Position numbers and translations under genes: made by a program. Below the pieces are notes generated by a model. That model searched no databases. It was not told where the DNA came from and saw nothing but the letters and a program-made list of their open reading frames with translations. A stretch of 64,000 nt of DNA from Miscanthus floridulus (taxonomy: Eukaryota > Streptophyta > Magnoliopsida > Poales > Poaceae): NCBI RefSeq assembly GCF_019320115.1, contig NC_089583.1, forward strand, positions 83,779,928-83,843,927. The letters run 5' to 3'. Shown one piece after another: positions 36,236-47,347 of the stretch (the first letter of the stretch is position 1; each line of letters starts with the position of its first letter).

Positions 36236-36745
36236 CGCCCCGGTTCGCCTCCCACGACTCCTCCTCGCCTGCCAAGAGCGTCGAGGCCGCGGTCTGCGCC
36301 CGCGCATCCGAGCTGCTCCGCGACACCACCACCAACACGAGCCAGCTCGTCGACCTGCCCCTCCCGGCCAACCTCTCCGGCGTGGGCGGCGTCCGGGTCT
36401 GGGCGCTGCGCGTGCGCAGCAACACGCTCTGGGCTGACGGCGTCAATGCCACGGGATTCACCATCCTGCCGCGCGTTGTGCCGGCCCCGTTCGCGCGCCG
36501 CCTCACCACCGTCTTCGAGCGCTTCGTAGGAAACTCCACGGCCGCGTTCGCCGCGCTGCGTCGGTACGCGCTGGCCGCGCCCGTGGCCGGCCACCTCGCG
36601 TACAACGCGTCGGCGGGGCCCGACGCCCGGGTCTCGCTCCGCCTGCTGAGATCGTCACCGAGGCTCCACTTCGGCGCGCTCGGCGCCGCGTAGGCGCTGG
36701 ACGGGGCCGACGGCGGGGAGGATTGCCCGTACAAGTTCTGCACTG
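36236..36745 (+). pseudogene. Captured fragment of a second plant gene (DUF1191-like)
   Basis: Continues in frame from the IQD part. It contains LPLPANLSGVGG, RSNTLWADGVNATGF, LTTVFERFVGN and APVAGHLAYNASAG, with several N-glycosylation sequons, a pattern I associate with DUF1191 secreted or membrane proteins of plants; this is moderate confidence from memory. A TAG at 36691-36693 ends the frame. The junction with IQD sequence makes a chimeric ORF of about 285 codons (35836-36693) that has no counterpart I know. Confidence 0.5.
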
Positions 36746-36748
36746 ACT

Positions 36749-37202
36749 CAGGGTTCGTGGTGCTGCTGTTCAGCTTCAGCGTGTAGTGCTTCGCCGGGCG
36801 AGGAACGGCGAGTTCGTCGGCTCCCGAGAGGCGTCGTCGGTGTCCGACTCCAACCTGGCGTATGCAACGACGGAGTCCTTTGTCCAGGTGAGCTGGCACG
36901 TCTTGCCATCGCTGGCACTGGCCGACCGTTGGTTGAGCTAGACACCACCTGTACACCACCATGGCAAAGTTTTAACGGTATGCACGATGGATCAACAAAA
37001 AAGTAACGGCAATGGCATACAAGGGAACAAAAATTATAAATTAATGGCAATGAAGAGAACTTATAGATTTGAATGGCAATGAAGGGATTAGTATAGCTTT
37101 TGATGGCATTGAAGGAATTTTCTCCTAGATGTATGTATAATGCTTTGAACGGGGACAGCTAGAAGCACAGCTAGGACGACTCTGAAATGGGGACAGAGGC
37201 AG
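36749..37202 (-). repeat. Right TIR (~454 bp) of the gene-carrying element
   Basis: Inverted partner of 34573-35014, with an extra ~20-bp piece ('ccgaccgttggttgagctag'). The TA dinucleotide follows at 37203. Confidence 0.88.
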
Positions 37203-37204
37203 TA

Positions 37205-38949
37205 CTGAGCAATATGTGGCCGCTATATTTTCACCCTTTTTTTCACCACCAATCCTATCATCAGTCACAGCGGCCAATAAACTTATCAAACCAAATCCTT
37301 GCAACAGTGACATTGTTCTTCTACTTTCCTTCGAGTACTTGTCATCGATCGAGAAGTTAGCCAAGCGCTAGCAAAGAACTAGTGCAACCAAACATTTTAT
37401 TTCACCTTTTCCTCTAGGCTACACGCGCTATCCTGGAGAAACTCGTAGCCGTGAGAGAGACCTTTTAAGGGCACGAGTTTCGGTTAAATTAACGTCACTT
37501 GTTGCATTGCATCCCCGCCGCATGATTCCGCACGACTACATCTGCACTTGTTACATCTCTATCCAGCACCCTGCAGTGACCATCCTGCCCAACCAAAACC
37601 GTTGATGAAAGAAAACAATGGCATGGAAAAATCATTCAATCACTCCAAACGTATGCGCCCATACGATACGGTCATATCCTCTCACGATGCCTATCCCTTC
37701 CAGGTTCACACCTCACAATCACAATCAGTCAGTCAGTCACCACACCTCACAATCACAAGCTGTTTGCCTGTTTTTCTCTCACACACGCACACATATAGCG
37801 ACCGGTACAGCGAATAAATACATTATCTCTCGCGCCATAAGCCGATAAGCATGTTCGTTGGCCATGTTGGGCCCTCGTCAACCCCACCGGCGTCGCCTTG
37901 GCATGCAGCGTCCGGCTGGCTCAGCACTCAACAGACGACGGTGCCTGATGATAGAAAGCCTACCGGACACTAATTCCCGTCTGAGTGATGCGTCAGACAA
38001 GGCCGCGTACTTGTAAATTGGATGCCTTGGCGTAGCTGCATGCATACCTTCATTCATGTTTTCTCTTTCTTTCTCTCGGTGTATGAAAGTGACTGTGATA
38101 CATACACGAGGAGGAAATAAAACAACTCCATGTCAAAAAAATATATTGTACGCAAGCTGTGTTTTTTCTTCCTTCCTGGGAGGAAAGCCGGCAAAAGTGC
38201 TCTGGCTACCGTCCTACGAAGTGGTTGCATCCAGAGACGCTTGCCACAGGCGAAAACTACAAGCCAGGCGATGCTTTCCATGGCCGGCTGCCCTGAGTCC
38301 CGCGCCCACGTGGGAGCTCACGCAAGTTTGATTTAATTTATAAAAAATACATATAAATATTTGTATTTCTAAATAAATTTATTAAAAACTACATTAAAAG
38401 TTCTTTTCTATCATATCATAAATGTTAATATTTTTTAATATATATTTAGTTAAAAGTGTTTCTCGTAAAATAAAAACAACACATATTTAGAGAGAGGGGG
38501 GGGGGGGTGTTACGGCGCTCCCGTTTTTCTGGTCGACGACGATGTCGTCGTATTACCTCACGACTCATGAGTGATGTATCATACTCGCACGGTCGCACCA
38601 CGCGCATACAAAATGGCGAGAAAAGCTATAGATTTTGCGAGGATGGCTACCTCATCTGATGGCGACTGAATGAAAGGGGCGTTTTATTTGCGGCGCCGCC
38701 GTCGCAGAATTTGGAGCCGTGAACGGGGACGGCACAGAGATTTTGAGAGCCGGGTAAAAGAAAACGCGAAAAGGGAGAAGGGGGTTACTGTGTCTGCGTC
38801 TGCGTGCGACCTCGCTTCTCACGCAAGCAAGCATCATGAAACATGGTGGTCTTATATCGTTTCTTTCACGCAGGAAACTCACACACAGAAAGAAGAAAGT
38901 TATATGAATGAATAATTGGAATATTAAAATGAGTAAATGAGATGATAAT
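37205..38949. other. Non-coding, no recognised gene
   Basis: Mixed composition; short CA/GT-rich repeats near 37690-37800 ('cagtcagtcagtc', 'acacacgcacacatatag'), a G13-type run at 38496-38508 and an AT-rich block at 38330-38480. Frames here are short and show no domains. Confidence 0.55.
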
Positions 38950-39137
38950 CACCCTGTTCGCTGATGTTGAAATTTGGCTTATGCTGATGCTTATGTTGAA
39001 ATATTCACCCTGTTCGTTTGTTGGTTTCAGCCAGCCCAAACCAGCCCAGAAACCAACCAGCGAACAGGCCGATTATGAGAGAAAAACACTATTCTATTAC
39101 GGAAAAATAGTTCTGAATAAGTTTAAGCAAACAGGGC
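38950..39137. mobile_element. Small TIR element containing a perfect-looking hairpin
   Basis: Outer ends caccctgttcgct and agcaaacagggc are inverted. Inside, 39009-39068 is a fold-back: cctgttcgtttgttggtttc pairs with gaaaccaaccagcgaacagg across ~20 bases. The end motif is that of the MITE at 13769-13887, in a related form. Confidence 0.55.
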
Positions 39138-41141
39138 AAATATTCAATCCGAGATGCCCATCTTGTCATCCAATCAACATGTCGCGATGATTGAGGGACC
39201 TGAACCTAGAATTAATAAGCAGGTTATAATGCTTTGTTCGACCCGCAACCGAGCTTAATTACAATTAGTCTATGTGATGAGTGTGACCAATTATGATGTC
39301 TCGAGCCCGTTGCTCCCGTAGACAGAAGAAGGAAAAGAAAAGCAGGGTAGCAAGCAAAGAGAAGCACGAGTTGGATTGTATCATATGCTGCTTTCCACTC
39401 CAATCACAGGGATACAGCCATATAGAAGAAGCTGCTCCTGACCTGACCTGACATAAAACCATCCGCCGTTTCTTCAGGCCGCCCGTCTTTTTTTTTTTTT
39501 TTTTTTTTGGCTCAAAGCTCTTGCCAAGCACAGTGGCCGGCGGCGTGGAGAACAGCTTGTGCAACTTATTAATAAGGGGGAAAAAATTATGATGCACTTG
39601 CTTTAGGACTGCATGATGGCGTGAGATAACATCAGGCTGAGAACAGATAGCACAAGGATTAATCTCTCCAAGAGCACATGAATATACATGTGATCGTCCG
39701 TCATCAATGCCTGCGCAACAAGCCGCAGACTTGTATTGTTTTCACAGACTTGCTGTTCAGAGTCAGCTTCATGAAACGATTCAGCGGAGCATAGGTTCTG
39801 CAAAACTCTCCAGCGCATCGAAAACATAGTCCCAGTTCATTAGCACGCTCTGTCAAAACTCCAGAGCAAAACAGAGGCAATTTAAGTATCATCACAAGCT
39901 CCCAGATTATCTCCTGTTCGGTCTGTACTCGAGGTCACAAATCAGAGTGTTGAGCCTGTTGGATGTGTCTAGCCGTCTAGGATACATACAGTTTCTAGGT
40001 TAGAGCAGCCGGGCCATGTCTGCATGTTCCGATGTTCATGCTCCTGAACTCGACATTTTACAGGTCAACCCATTTCATCACCACACTGCTCCCGAAGCGT
40101 AGTATATTGCTACAAAGAACAATGATCGACAAGAACATGTATAGGGGGACAAAAGGTTCAGAATTATCACCATTTCTGACACTATGGAATGAGTGACATA
40201 TCTCACATGATGCAGTGCAAGGATAATTGAGAGATGGGCATAGCATAGCTGTCCTAATGCAAGAAATTGAAGCAACAGGGGATCCCGGCAACCAACAATG
40301 CGTTGTGCCAGCTTCACATTTCCGGAATCCTTTCTCCAGCATTCATGCCCCCTGTGGTGCAAAAATCTGGAGCAGCCAGAGCCCAGGGCACCCCAAAGCT
40401 ATGAATGAATGAATTGCTCTCCCTAGATTTCAAATCAAAAACACAGTGGGCTCAGGTGCAGGGAGTGGAGTGGATCGACAACAGAGGCCACTGGAAATTA
40501 TTTATGTCTTGTGCGCCCTACACCATCAGAGATACAAGTTGTTGGACAAAGAGCAAGAGGGAAATTTACAGTCCCCCATGTGCACCACCAAGTACATTTG
40601 CAAATGGAGAATCACTGCACATGGGAGTCCAACAAGGTTCGTTCTGCTGGTATTAAAGCCGGCTAAAGTTGTTTTGTTGTGAGAGAAAAATTAACTCCTG
40701 TGGTTGGAGCAATGGAAACGCAGATGCAAAGCAACTATAGGAGTATGTACTATACTCCTGTGACTGTGTGTAGTGCCCTGCACACATCCACGCAGATAAT
40801 TTAGGAGCAATAATAAGCAGTGAATGAAGACTGAAAAGGGCATTGGAAAAACTCGCTCTTCCATTGATACACTTGGATCTATGTACAGTTACAGCTTGTT
40901 GCAAGGAAGGAGGAAGGGAACCTCCGATAGCCATATGGCAGAATCAGAGCCGTTTCTCGCAAATGGTTTTTTGCCAGCTCCGCTCTTCGTCAGCTCCCGT
41001 TCGTTGCTGAACCCTAACTCGGAGCATGCGGTTGTGCTGCCCCGGTCGTCTGACCTCACTGATTAGTTATTGTCCTTCACTACCCTAATGTACAGTTAGA
41101 AGGAGAGGAGAGAAAGAAAACATGGTCTCGCACACAACAAT
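39138..41141. other. Non-coding; presumed 3' flank of the MORN gene
   Basis: Contains a 22-base poly-T run (39488-39509). No domain-bearing frame was seen on either strand. The last ~300 bp (40830-41141) are probably the MORN gene's 3' UTR, by position only. Confidence 0.45.
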
Positions 41142-42570
41142 TCACACATAGGTGTCACAAAATTTCCCATCCATCCTGTTCTGGACTGCCTTGATCGCAG
41201 CTACTCGAGCGGCCGTGGCCGCCCTGTTGGCGGCCATGACCGCCTTGTGGACCTGCTCATCGACTCTAGGCAAGCGAAATGCGTTCTCCGCAGCTCGCTG
41301 AGCGGCCTGAATGAATGGACAAGAATGCAACCACCACCATAAGAATTGGCAATTGCAGAAGGTAAATTTTTAGTCAGACAGATGTGCACAGGAAAATTGT
41401 TGTTTACCTGTACGGCGCGCTGAACAGAAGGATCAGCCGGGGGCAAGGGGATCCTGAGAGTCCCAGAATCCCAGTCCCCCGATCGCTTGTCGCCATTCCG
41501 GAATGTGTACATCCCAAATCCCTGCTTCTTGCCTTCGTGCCAGGAGCCTTCGTAGCAATGGCCATTGGCGAAGCTGTAGACACCAAACCCGTGGATCTTG
41601 TCCCCAAAGTACTCGCCCGCATAACGATCGCCATTTCTGAAACAAATTTGAGCGGTACGGTCGAAATTAGCAACCCGTGTTCAGAGTTCAAGCAATCGCC
41701 AAGGAATCGATTTGCCGTGGAATTTCGCTTAAGCGCCCACCTGAAATGGTAGCTCCCGAGGCCGTGCTTGACGCCGCACTTGAATTCGCCGACGTAGGAG
41801 CTCCCGTCGGAGCAGGTCTGCGCGCCGATGCCGTGGCTCTGGCCGCCGGCCCACTCGCCCGCGTAGCAGTCGCCGCTGTAGAAGCGGTAGACGCCGTGGC
41901 CGTGGCGGAGGCCCTGGCGGTACTGGCCGCGGTACCGGCTGCCCCGCGCCCAGCTCTCGATGCCGTAGCCATCGTACTTGCCGTCGACCCAGTCGCCCTC
42001 GTACTTGCCCTTGCCGAAGAAGCTGTAGACGCCGCTGCCGTTGCAGCGGCCCTTGTGGAACTCGCCCTCGTAGCAGTCCCCATTGCTGTAGAACTCGACG
42101 CCCTCCCGCACGACGCGTCCGTGCGGCGCGGCGGCCTTGTCCGCCCGCTTCTGCGGCTTGTCGTCGTCGTCCCCGATGAACCACTGGACGGAGCCGGAGC
42201 CCGGCGAGCGGCGCAGGCGCAGGCGTCCCCGGAGCAGGCGCGCAGCCCCCGCGGCGGCGGCGAGCGCGGCGGCCGCGGACGCCGCGAGGAGGGCGAGGTG
42301 GTGGCCGTCGCCGCCGCCGCGGAGGAGGAGGAGCAGGAGCAGGAAGGCGAGCGGGAGCGCGAGGACGAGCAGCGGGTGGGCGGGCCCGCCGGGGTGGAAG
42401 TGGTGCGGCCGGGCCTTGGGGTGCGCCTGGGCCTTCTTGTCGTCGGGCTCCGGGTCCTCGACAACCACGGCCTGGAACGAGGAGCAGTTGCGCACCGTGG
42501 GCGAGCGCAGCAGCGAGGACGGCGTCCGCGTCAGCTTGCCGGCCCCCGGCCCGCCGCCGTGGCCGTCCAT
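41142..42570 (-). CDS. MORN-repeat membrane protein
   Basis: Three exons on the minus strand: 42570-41741, 41636-41408 and 41306-41142, all GT-AG, 407 residues. Residues 67-83 (PLLVLALPLAFLLLLLLL) and about 91-112 are hydrophobic, probably two membrane spans. Residues ~161-335 hold seven full and one partial 23-residue MORN repeats (YEGEFHKGRCNGSGVYSF, YEGDWVDGKYDGYGIESW, YRGQYRQGLRHGHGVYRF and so on). The C-terminus is Ala/Arg-rich helical. MORN repeats usually bind phospholipids or organise membrane contacts. Plant proteins like this are sometimes labelled 'SET7/9 histone methyltransferase' because SET7/9 has MORN repeats, but there is no SET domain here. The gene is complete and undamaged, tail to tail with the aminotransferase. 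Confidence 0.93.
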
Positions 42571-42758
42571 CCCTCGCCGCCGCCGCTCCCCGGCCCCGAC
42601 GCCTCCGTCCCTCTCCTCAATCTCTGGCGGATCTCCGTCTCAATCAAATCCCTAGAGCAGACGCGCCGCGCAAGCGGGGCAGGCAGGCAGATCGACGGGA
42701 GCAGAGCGGGAGTGGGTGGAGCGGAGAGAAGAGAGGAGAGGACGGGGCGGAGGGGTCT

Positions 42759-42764
42759 CTTATA
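42759..42764 (-). promoter_or_regulatory. Candidate TATA box of the MORN gene
   Basis: Minus-strand TATAAG (in ggttataagagacc) about 190 bp before the ATG, in a GC-rich promoter. Confidence 0.5.
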
Positions 42765-42770
42765 ACCACC

Positions 42771-43579
42771 GCGGGAGGGAAGGGGAAGGGGGGGCCTGGG
42801 AGGGAGGTGAGGTGACCAGCGCCGACCTGCCCGTCTCGTTCCGTCCCGACTCGTCTCGCTGCCGCGTGGGCCCTATCGGCAGGGGGATGTTGGCGCGGCC
42901 TCGCGGTCGCGGCTAACGGACTTCTTCGTTTGGTTGGCCTGGGCGGGAGACGCGCGCGCCGCGCGGAGGGGTCGGGTCCTGGGGGCTTCTCTCGGGGTCG
43001 AGGAAGGCTTTGGTGGCGCTTGGCCGGGAAGGGAAGACGAGGGGAGGGGAGGCTGTCAGTGGGTGTAGGTGGCGCCCACCGAATTCGGATCTGGGCATGC
43101 GAGGGAGGCCGGAGGCGTCGTGTGGTGCGGTGACGTGAGTGCGTCCAAGCTTTGGGCACGTGCCGCGGGGCGCTTTTTTGCTGCCCGGGACCAGACCGGC
43201 GCGGGCCACGGATTGGTGGTCGCCGCGTTGGGCTGGGAGACGACCGAAGACGTACGCGCGGCGTGGCGCCGGTGGGAGAGAGGCGGCGAGACCGCGAGAG
43301 GGACTCGAGGCCAACTCGGTTTGGTCTCCCCTGCTTCCGCTTACATTTGGAGTGTTTCGCCAAGGGTGCGTTTGATTACGAAGATGGGGGGGAAAGATTA
43401 TTCCATCTCAAGTTTTAAGAAGAGAACGGTTTCATGTCTTATATTTCGTTGAAGAGAGAGAATGATTTTTTTTTTTGCTTGGTTAGAGAGACAACAACAA
43501 ATAAGATGAAAGATCTGTTAGCCATCGTCACAAACTGACTTTCTTAAACTCGCGCTGACTTTCTTAAACTCGCGCTGCC
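42771..43579. other. MORN promoter region and unclassified sequence
   Basis: Strongly GC- and CpG-rich to 43330; long frames on both strands here are compositional. A 20-bp tandem duplication 'ctgactttcttaaactcgcg' lies at about 43536-43575. Confidence 0.45.
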
Positions 43580-44593
43580 CCATGTGGCCAGCGAGGCTGC
43601 TTCCGGCCTGGCCGTGGCTTGGCTGTGGCCTCGAGCTGCAAGCCGCTGTGTTGCTGCTCCCCTCGCCATCATGTCGCTGTCACCACCGCTGCTGCCTTGC
43701 CGAGCTGTCGGGGCGCAGCCACTGCTGCCCTTGGCCGTTGCCGTGCGGAGCTGCTGTCGCCGTGACGCCGTGTTGCGCTGCTGCTGCTCGCCTTGTCAAC
43801 GCACACACGTGGATTGTCCCGGTTGTCTTGCACCGTCGCCTCGCCTTAATGGCGCTGCGGCCGCACAAGCCGCGCCCCCCACATGCCTCCGCGCGCCTCC
43901 GCGCGCGCACGTGGTCTGGTTGCGTTGTCATGTAGCGAGAGCGCAGACGCTGCCTCGGGTCCGACCGATCGCTTGCCACCAAGGTGAGGACGGCCAGAGC
44001 CTGGACCCATCCCCTCTCCCTGCCGCCTCTGCCGTCAGAGCCGCGCCCTCGCAATCAGCTAGGGAGAGTTCACCTCAATCAGATTTAATGCATTTACGGC
44101 CTTGTCATTAAGTCCTCTAGCTGTCTGACCCCACCCAGCCTTGAAGCGGGCAGGGCCAAGCTTCAATTTTAGAGCTTTTTCCCGCCACCGTGCCGATAAG
44201 GACGACTCCGCCCATCACCGAGGGCAGCTCCCATCTGACCACCTCGAGCCAGATTGGCTGCACCGCTAGACTTGCCTCGAACCCCTCCTCACCATGTGCA
44301 CCTAAGTCGTACCCCTACCGCTCTCCCCACATTGCTAATGCGGTCGTGCCCGTCACGACTCGTCCTGAGCTCACCGTGCGTACGTGGTCAGCCTTGCTCG
44401 GGGCGTCTCCAGCCGAACCATCGCCTCGGCCAGGTCCTTGGTGAGTCGCTGATACTCACCCGCTACCTCTACTACTTCCTTAGCACCGTGGCTCACCGGA
44501 ATGTTGTCATCACCATCGATGGTTGTGCGCTAATGTGCAGAAGTCGTCCTACTTCGTCTCTGGTCTTCTAGCCGCTGCCCAGCGTTGCGTGTC
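43580..44593 (+). mobile_element. GC-rich LTR-like fragment, left half
   Basis: It resembles in composition the GC-rich part of the TGTAACACC-type LTRs. It resumes after the solo LTR at 46980, where 46987-47035 is homologous in reverse to 9100-9165. The long plus-strand frames (Ala/Arg/Leu/Pro-rich) have no domain. Confidence 0.4.
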
Positions 44594-46979
44594 TGAAGGG
44601 TCGAGATGGCGACTAGAGGGGGGGTGAATAGTCTTTTCTAAAACTTAATTGCGTCGGCTAATCGATACAAATGCGGAATTAAAACTATCGGTCTAGCCAA
44701 GACTATACCCCACTATATATGTTCACTAGCACCTTGCAAAGATAACAATTATGCAACAAAGGTGCCGGGCTAGTTAGAGCTCTCCTAAACAATTCTAGGA
44801 GCAAGGTTACACAAACCTATGCCACTAGTACTTTAAGCAACAAGGGAGCTCCTACACATGCTAGTAAGCAAAAGCACAAAGCCAACTAAGCTCACTAGCT
44901 ATGCTCAATAACAAGGCAACCAATGTCTAATTAGAGAGCGCAAATACTTAGCTACACAAACTAAGCAATGTGACTAATAAGGTTACTAAAACCAAATTAG
45001 CCACGCAAGGGAGCTACTTCTATGCTACACAAGCAAGAAGGTAATTAGCAAGCTACACAAGCTATCTAATTACAAGAGCAACAACACAAGCTTAATGTAT
45101 ATGAATGTAAACGCAAGCTTGTGTAACGGGGATGCAAACAAACGGGAAGAACAAGGTTGACACGATGATTTTTCTCCCGAGGTTCACGTGTTTGCCAACA
45201 CGCTAGTCCCCGTTGTGTCGACCGCTCACTTGGTGGTTCGGCGGCTAATTAGCATCACCCGCTAAGCCCGCACGTCGGGCGCCGCAAGAACCTACCCCTT
45301 GAGTGAGGGTAGCTCAATGACACGCTTTACTAGAGTTGCTCTTTGCGGCTCCTGCGGGGCGAGCACAATGCCCCTCACAAGCACTTCTCCGGAGCACCAC
45401 ACAAGCTTCTTGCGCGCTTCGACGGAGACCACCACCAAGCCGTCTAGGAGGTGGCAACCTCCAAGAGTAACAAGCACCACCGGCTTGCAACTCGATCACC
45501 TAGTGCCACTCGATGCAACCTGACGATGCAATCGCACTAGAATCGCTTACTCACACAATCGAATGATCACTATCAAGTATATGTGTGATGGAGGGCTCCC
45601 AAGCACTCACAAGCATGGACACTAAGTCCCTTGAGGTGCTCCACACCAGCCATGGCCGAAGGCCACTTCTATTTATAGCCCCAAGGGCAAAACTAGCCGT
45701 TACCCCTTCACTGGGCAACGGTCGGGCCGACCGGACGCTCCGGTCGTGTTGACCGGACGCTGGACCTCAGCGTCCGGTCGCCCACAGACGACCACGTGTC
45801 CTGGTTCCAACGGTCACTTGACCTGACCGGACGCAGCAGCTTCAACTGACCAGACGCTGAACCCCCAGCGTCCGGTCGTTTCTAGTAAGCTCCCGAGCAT
45901 GACCGGACGCGTCCGGTCGAACGCGATCGGACGCAGCCAGCGTCCGGTCACTCTCCAGCTACTGTGTCACCGTATGTCAGCGCGACCGGACGCAGCCTGC
46001 CAGCGTCCGGTGCATTCAGATCCAGCGTCCGGTCAGTTGACCGACGCCAGCATCTTCTCCATTCTCTTCACCCTTGCTCAAGTGTGCTAACCACAAGAAT
46101 TTGCATCCGGCGCAATAGAAAATAGACATTCCATTTTCCCGAAAGCGCCGAATCCCGCCTCACAAGCTCGGCGGGAGGGAGAGAGGGACCCAAACCCATC
46201 TCAACCCTGCAAACACCACCTCCTTTGTAAATGTGCCAACACCACCAAGTGTACACCACCATGTGTAAGTGTGTTAGCATTTCACAATCATTTCCCAAAG
46301 GATGTTAGCCACTCAACTTGCCACGCCACTCGATCCTAGCGACAATGCAAAGTTAGATCACTCGAGTGGCACTAGATGACCGATATGCAAACAAGTTTGC
46401 CCCTCTTGATAGTACGGCCATCTATCCTAAACCCGGTCATAAACTTCTCTACACACCTATGACCGGTGAAATGAAATGCCCTAGGTTATACCTTTGCCTT
46501 GCGCATTCCATTCCATCTCCTTCAATGTCGATGCAACACATGCACCAACACGATCAACAATAATATGATCCACTTCATATCATCACATGATCATATTGGT
46601 TCATCGATCTTGACTCTACTTGCTCTTCACCGTTGCCATCGTCCATCGGCGCCAAGTCTTGCTCAAGCTTCACCGCCACGCGGTCCATCACTCCAAAGCC
46701 TTCGACTTGCCCTTCACGCTTGCAACCGGTCCATCAAGCCAAGTCTTGTCTTGATCTTCTCCACCTTGATCACATGACTCAATGTCATGTCTCATGTGCA
46801 ATAAGCTCCTTCATCATCACATGTGTGAGCTTTGCAACATCTCCAAGCCATTTTCACCTTCATGGCATATGTTGCTCACACACATGTACCTGTGGACTAA
46901 TCACCTGTGTATCTCACATAAACACAATTAGTCCACCTAAGTTGTCACTCAATTACCAAAACCAAACAAGGACCTTTCA
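44594..46979 (-). mobile_element. Solo LTR, Sirevirus type, with perfect 5-bp duplication
   Basis: 2386 bp, from tgaagggtcgagatgg to caaggacctttca, flanked by GTGTC on both sides (44589-44593 and 46980-46984). On the minus strand it starts TGAAAGGTCCTTGTTTGG, an LTR start I know from maize/sorghum Sireviruses. At 45725-46040 it holds a cluster of the palindrome-forming motif accggacgc / gcgtccggt. No internal domain remains, as expected from LTR-LTR recombination. Confidence 0.9.
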
Positions 46980-47157
46980 GTGTCGGTCCGTAGGTGAGCA
47001 TCAGCCCCCTAGCTAGGTCTACGTGGGTCCTAGTTGGCCGGCGTAGTGGCTTCGTGCCGCCCACCGCCGAGCTGGCGAGCGTGAGGGCTTCGGGGACCTC
47101 CCCGATGCGAAGATGAGTCTTTTCGGGGGCCTTCGCGCATAATCGCTAACTAAAGGA
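46980..47157 (+). mobile_element. GC-rich LTR-like fragment, right part
   Basis: Continuation of 43580-44593 after the solo LTR; 'taggtgagcatc' and 'ctagctaggtctac' match the reverse of 9100-9165. Confidence 0.45.
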
Positions 47158-47347
47158 GTTGGTGTTGCGAGTTACTACCAACGAGTAAATTCCTAGTAAT
47201 GCATGTCTAGCTCGGATGGTATGCTAAGAGGACACGAGGTTTATACTGGTTCAGGTAGAATGTCCCTAAGTCCAGTTCATTGCTGCTGCTCGTGTTACTA
47301 GCACCAAAAGTTTATAGTACGGGTTACAAATGGGCGAGAGAGGGACA
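47158..47347 (-). mobile_element. Tat LTR fragment, interrupted
   Basis: The reverse complement of 8220-8405 matches along its length ('gaggtttatactggttcagg', 'agttcattgctgctgctcgt', 'gagcgagagaggga' class). It is cut by the CRM-like element at 47348 and resumes at 52282-52294. Confidence 0.8.

Larger units (their letters stand above)
34573..37202. mobile_element. 2.6-kb long-TIR element with Stowaway/mariner-like ends and captured genes
   Basis: Inverted repeats at 34573-~35014 and ~36749-37202 (442 and 454 bp) are largely identical. Outer ends CTCCATCTGTCCCTATTTTA and its partner CTGCCTCTGTCCCCATTTCA resemble Stowaway/Tc1-mariner termini, and each end is bordered by TA (34571-34572, 37203-37204). 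No transposase is present. The interior holds an IQD gene fragment fused to a second gene fragment. Mariner-type elements rarely carry genes, so the class is tentative; a 9-bp MULE-type duplication was looked for and not seen. It inserted only 39 bp right of the MULE's duplicated target, in the same gene flank. Confidence 0.7.

Noticed and set aside
34573..37202. Classification as a MULE
   Set aside because: Only TA flanks both ends and the termini look like Stowaway; no 8-11 bp duplication was found. Kept open as an alternative.
39138..40940. Hidden gene between the two host genes
   Set aside because: Frames are under 100 codons with no domains or splice-linked homology; a non-coding RNA cannot be excluded but nothing supports it.
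41142..42570. Histone H3K4 methyltransferase (SET7/9)
   Set aside because: Only MORN repeats are present; no SET-domain motifs are visible and the length is used up by leader, membrane spans and repeats.
41677..42765. Long plus-strand open frame of 362 codons across the MORN gene
   Set aside because: It is antisense to exon 1, Ala/Val/Arg-rich from GC bias, and has no domain; the minus-strand gene has matching splice sites and repeats.
42644..43363. 239-codon minus-strand frame upstream of the MORN gene
   Set aside because: Arg/Pro/Ser-rich and opposed by equally long frames on the plus strand; compositional only.
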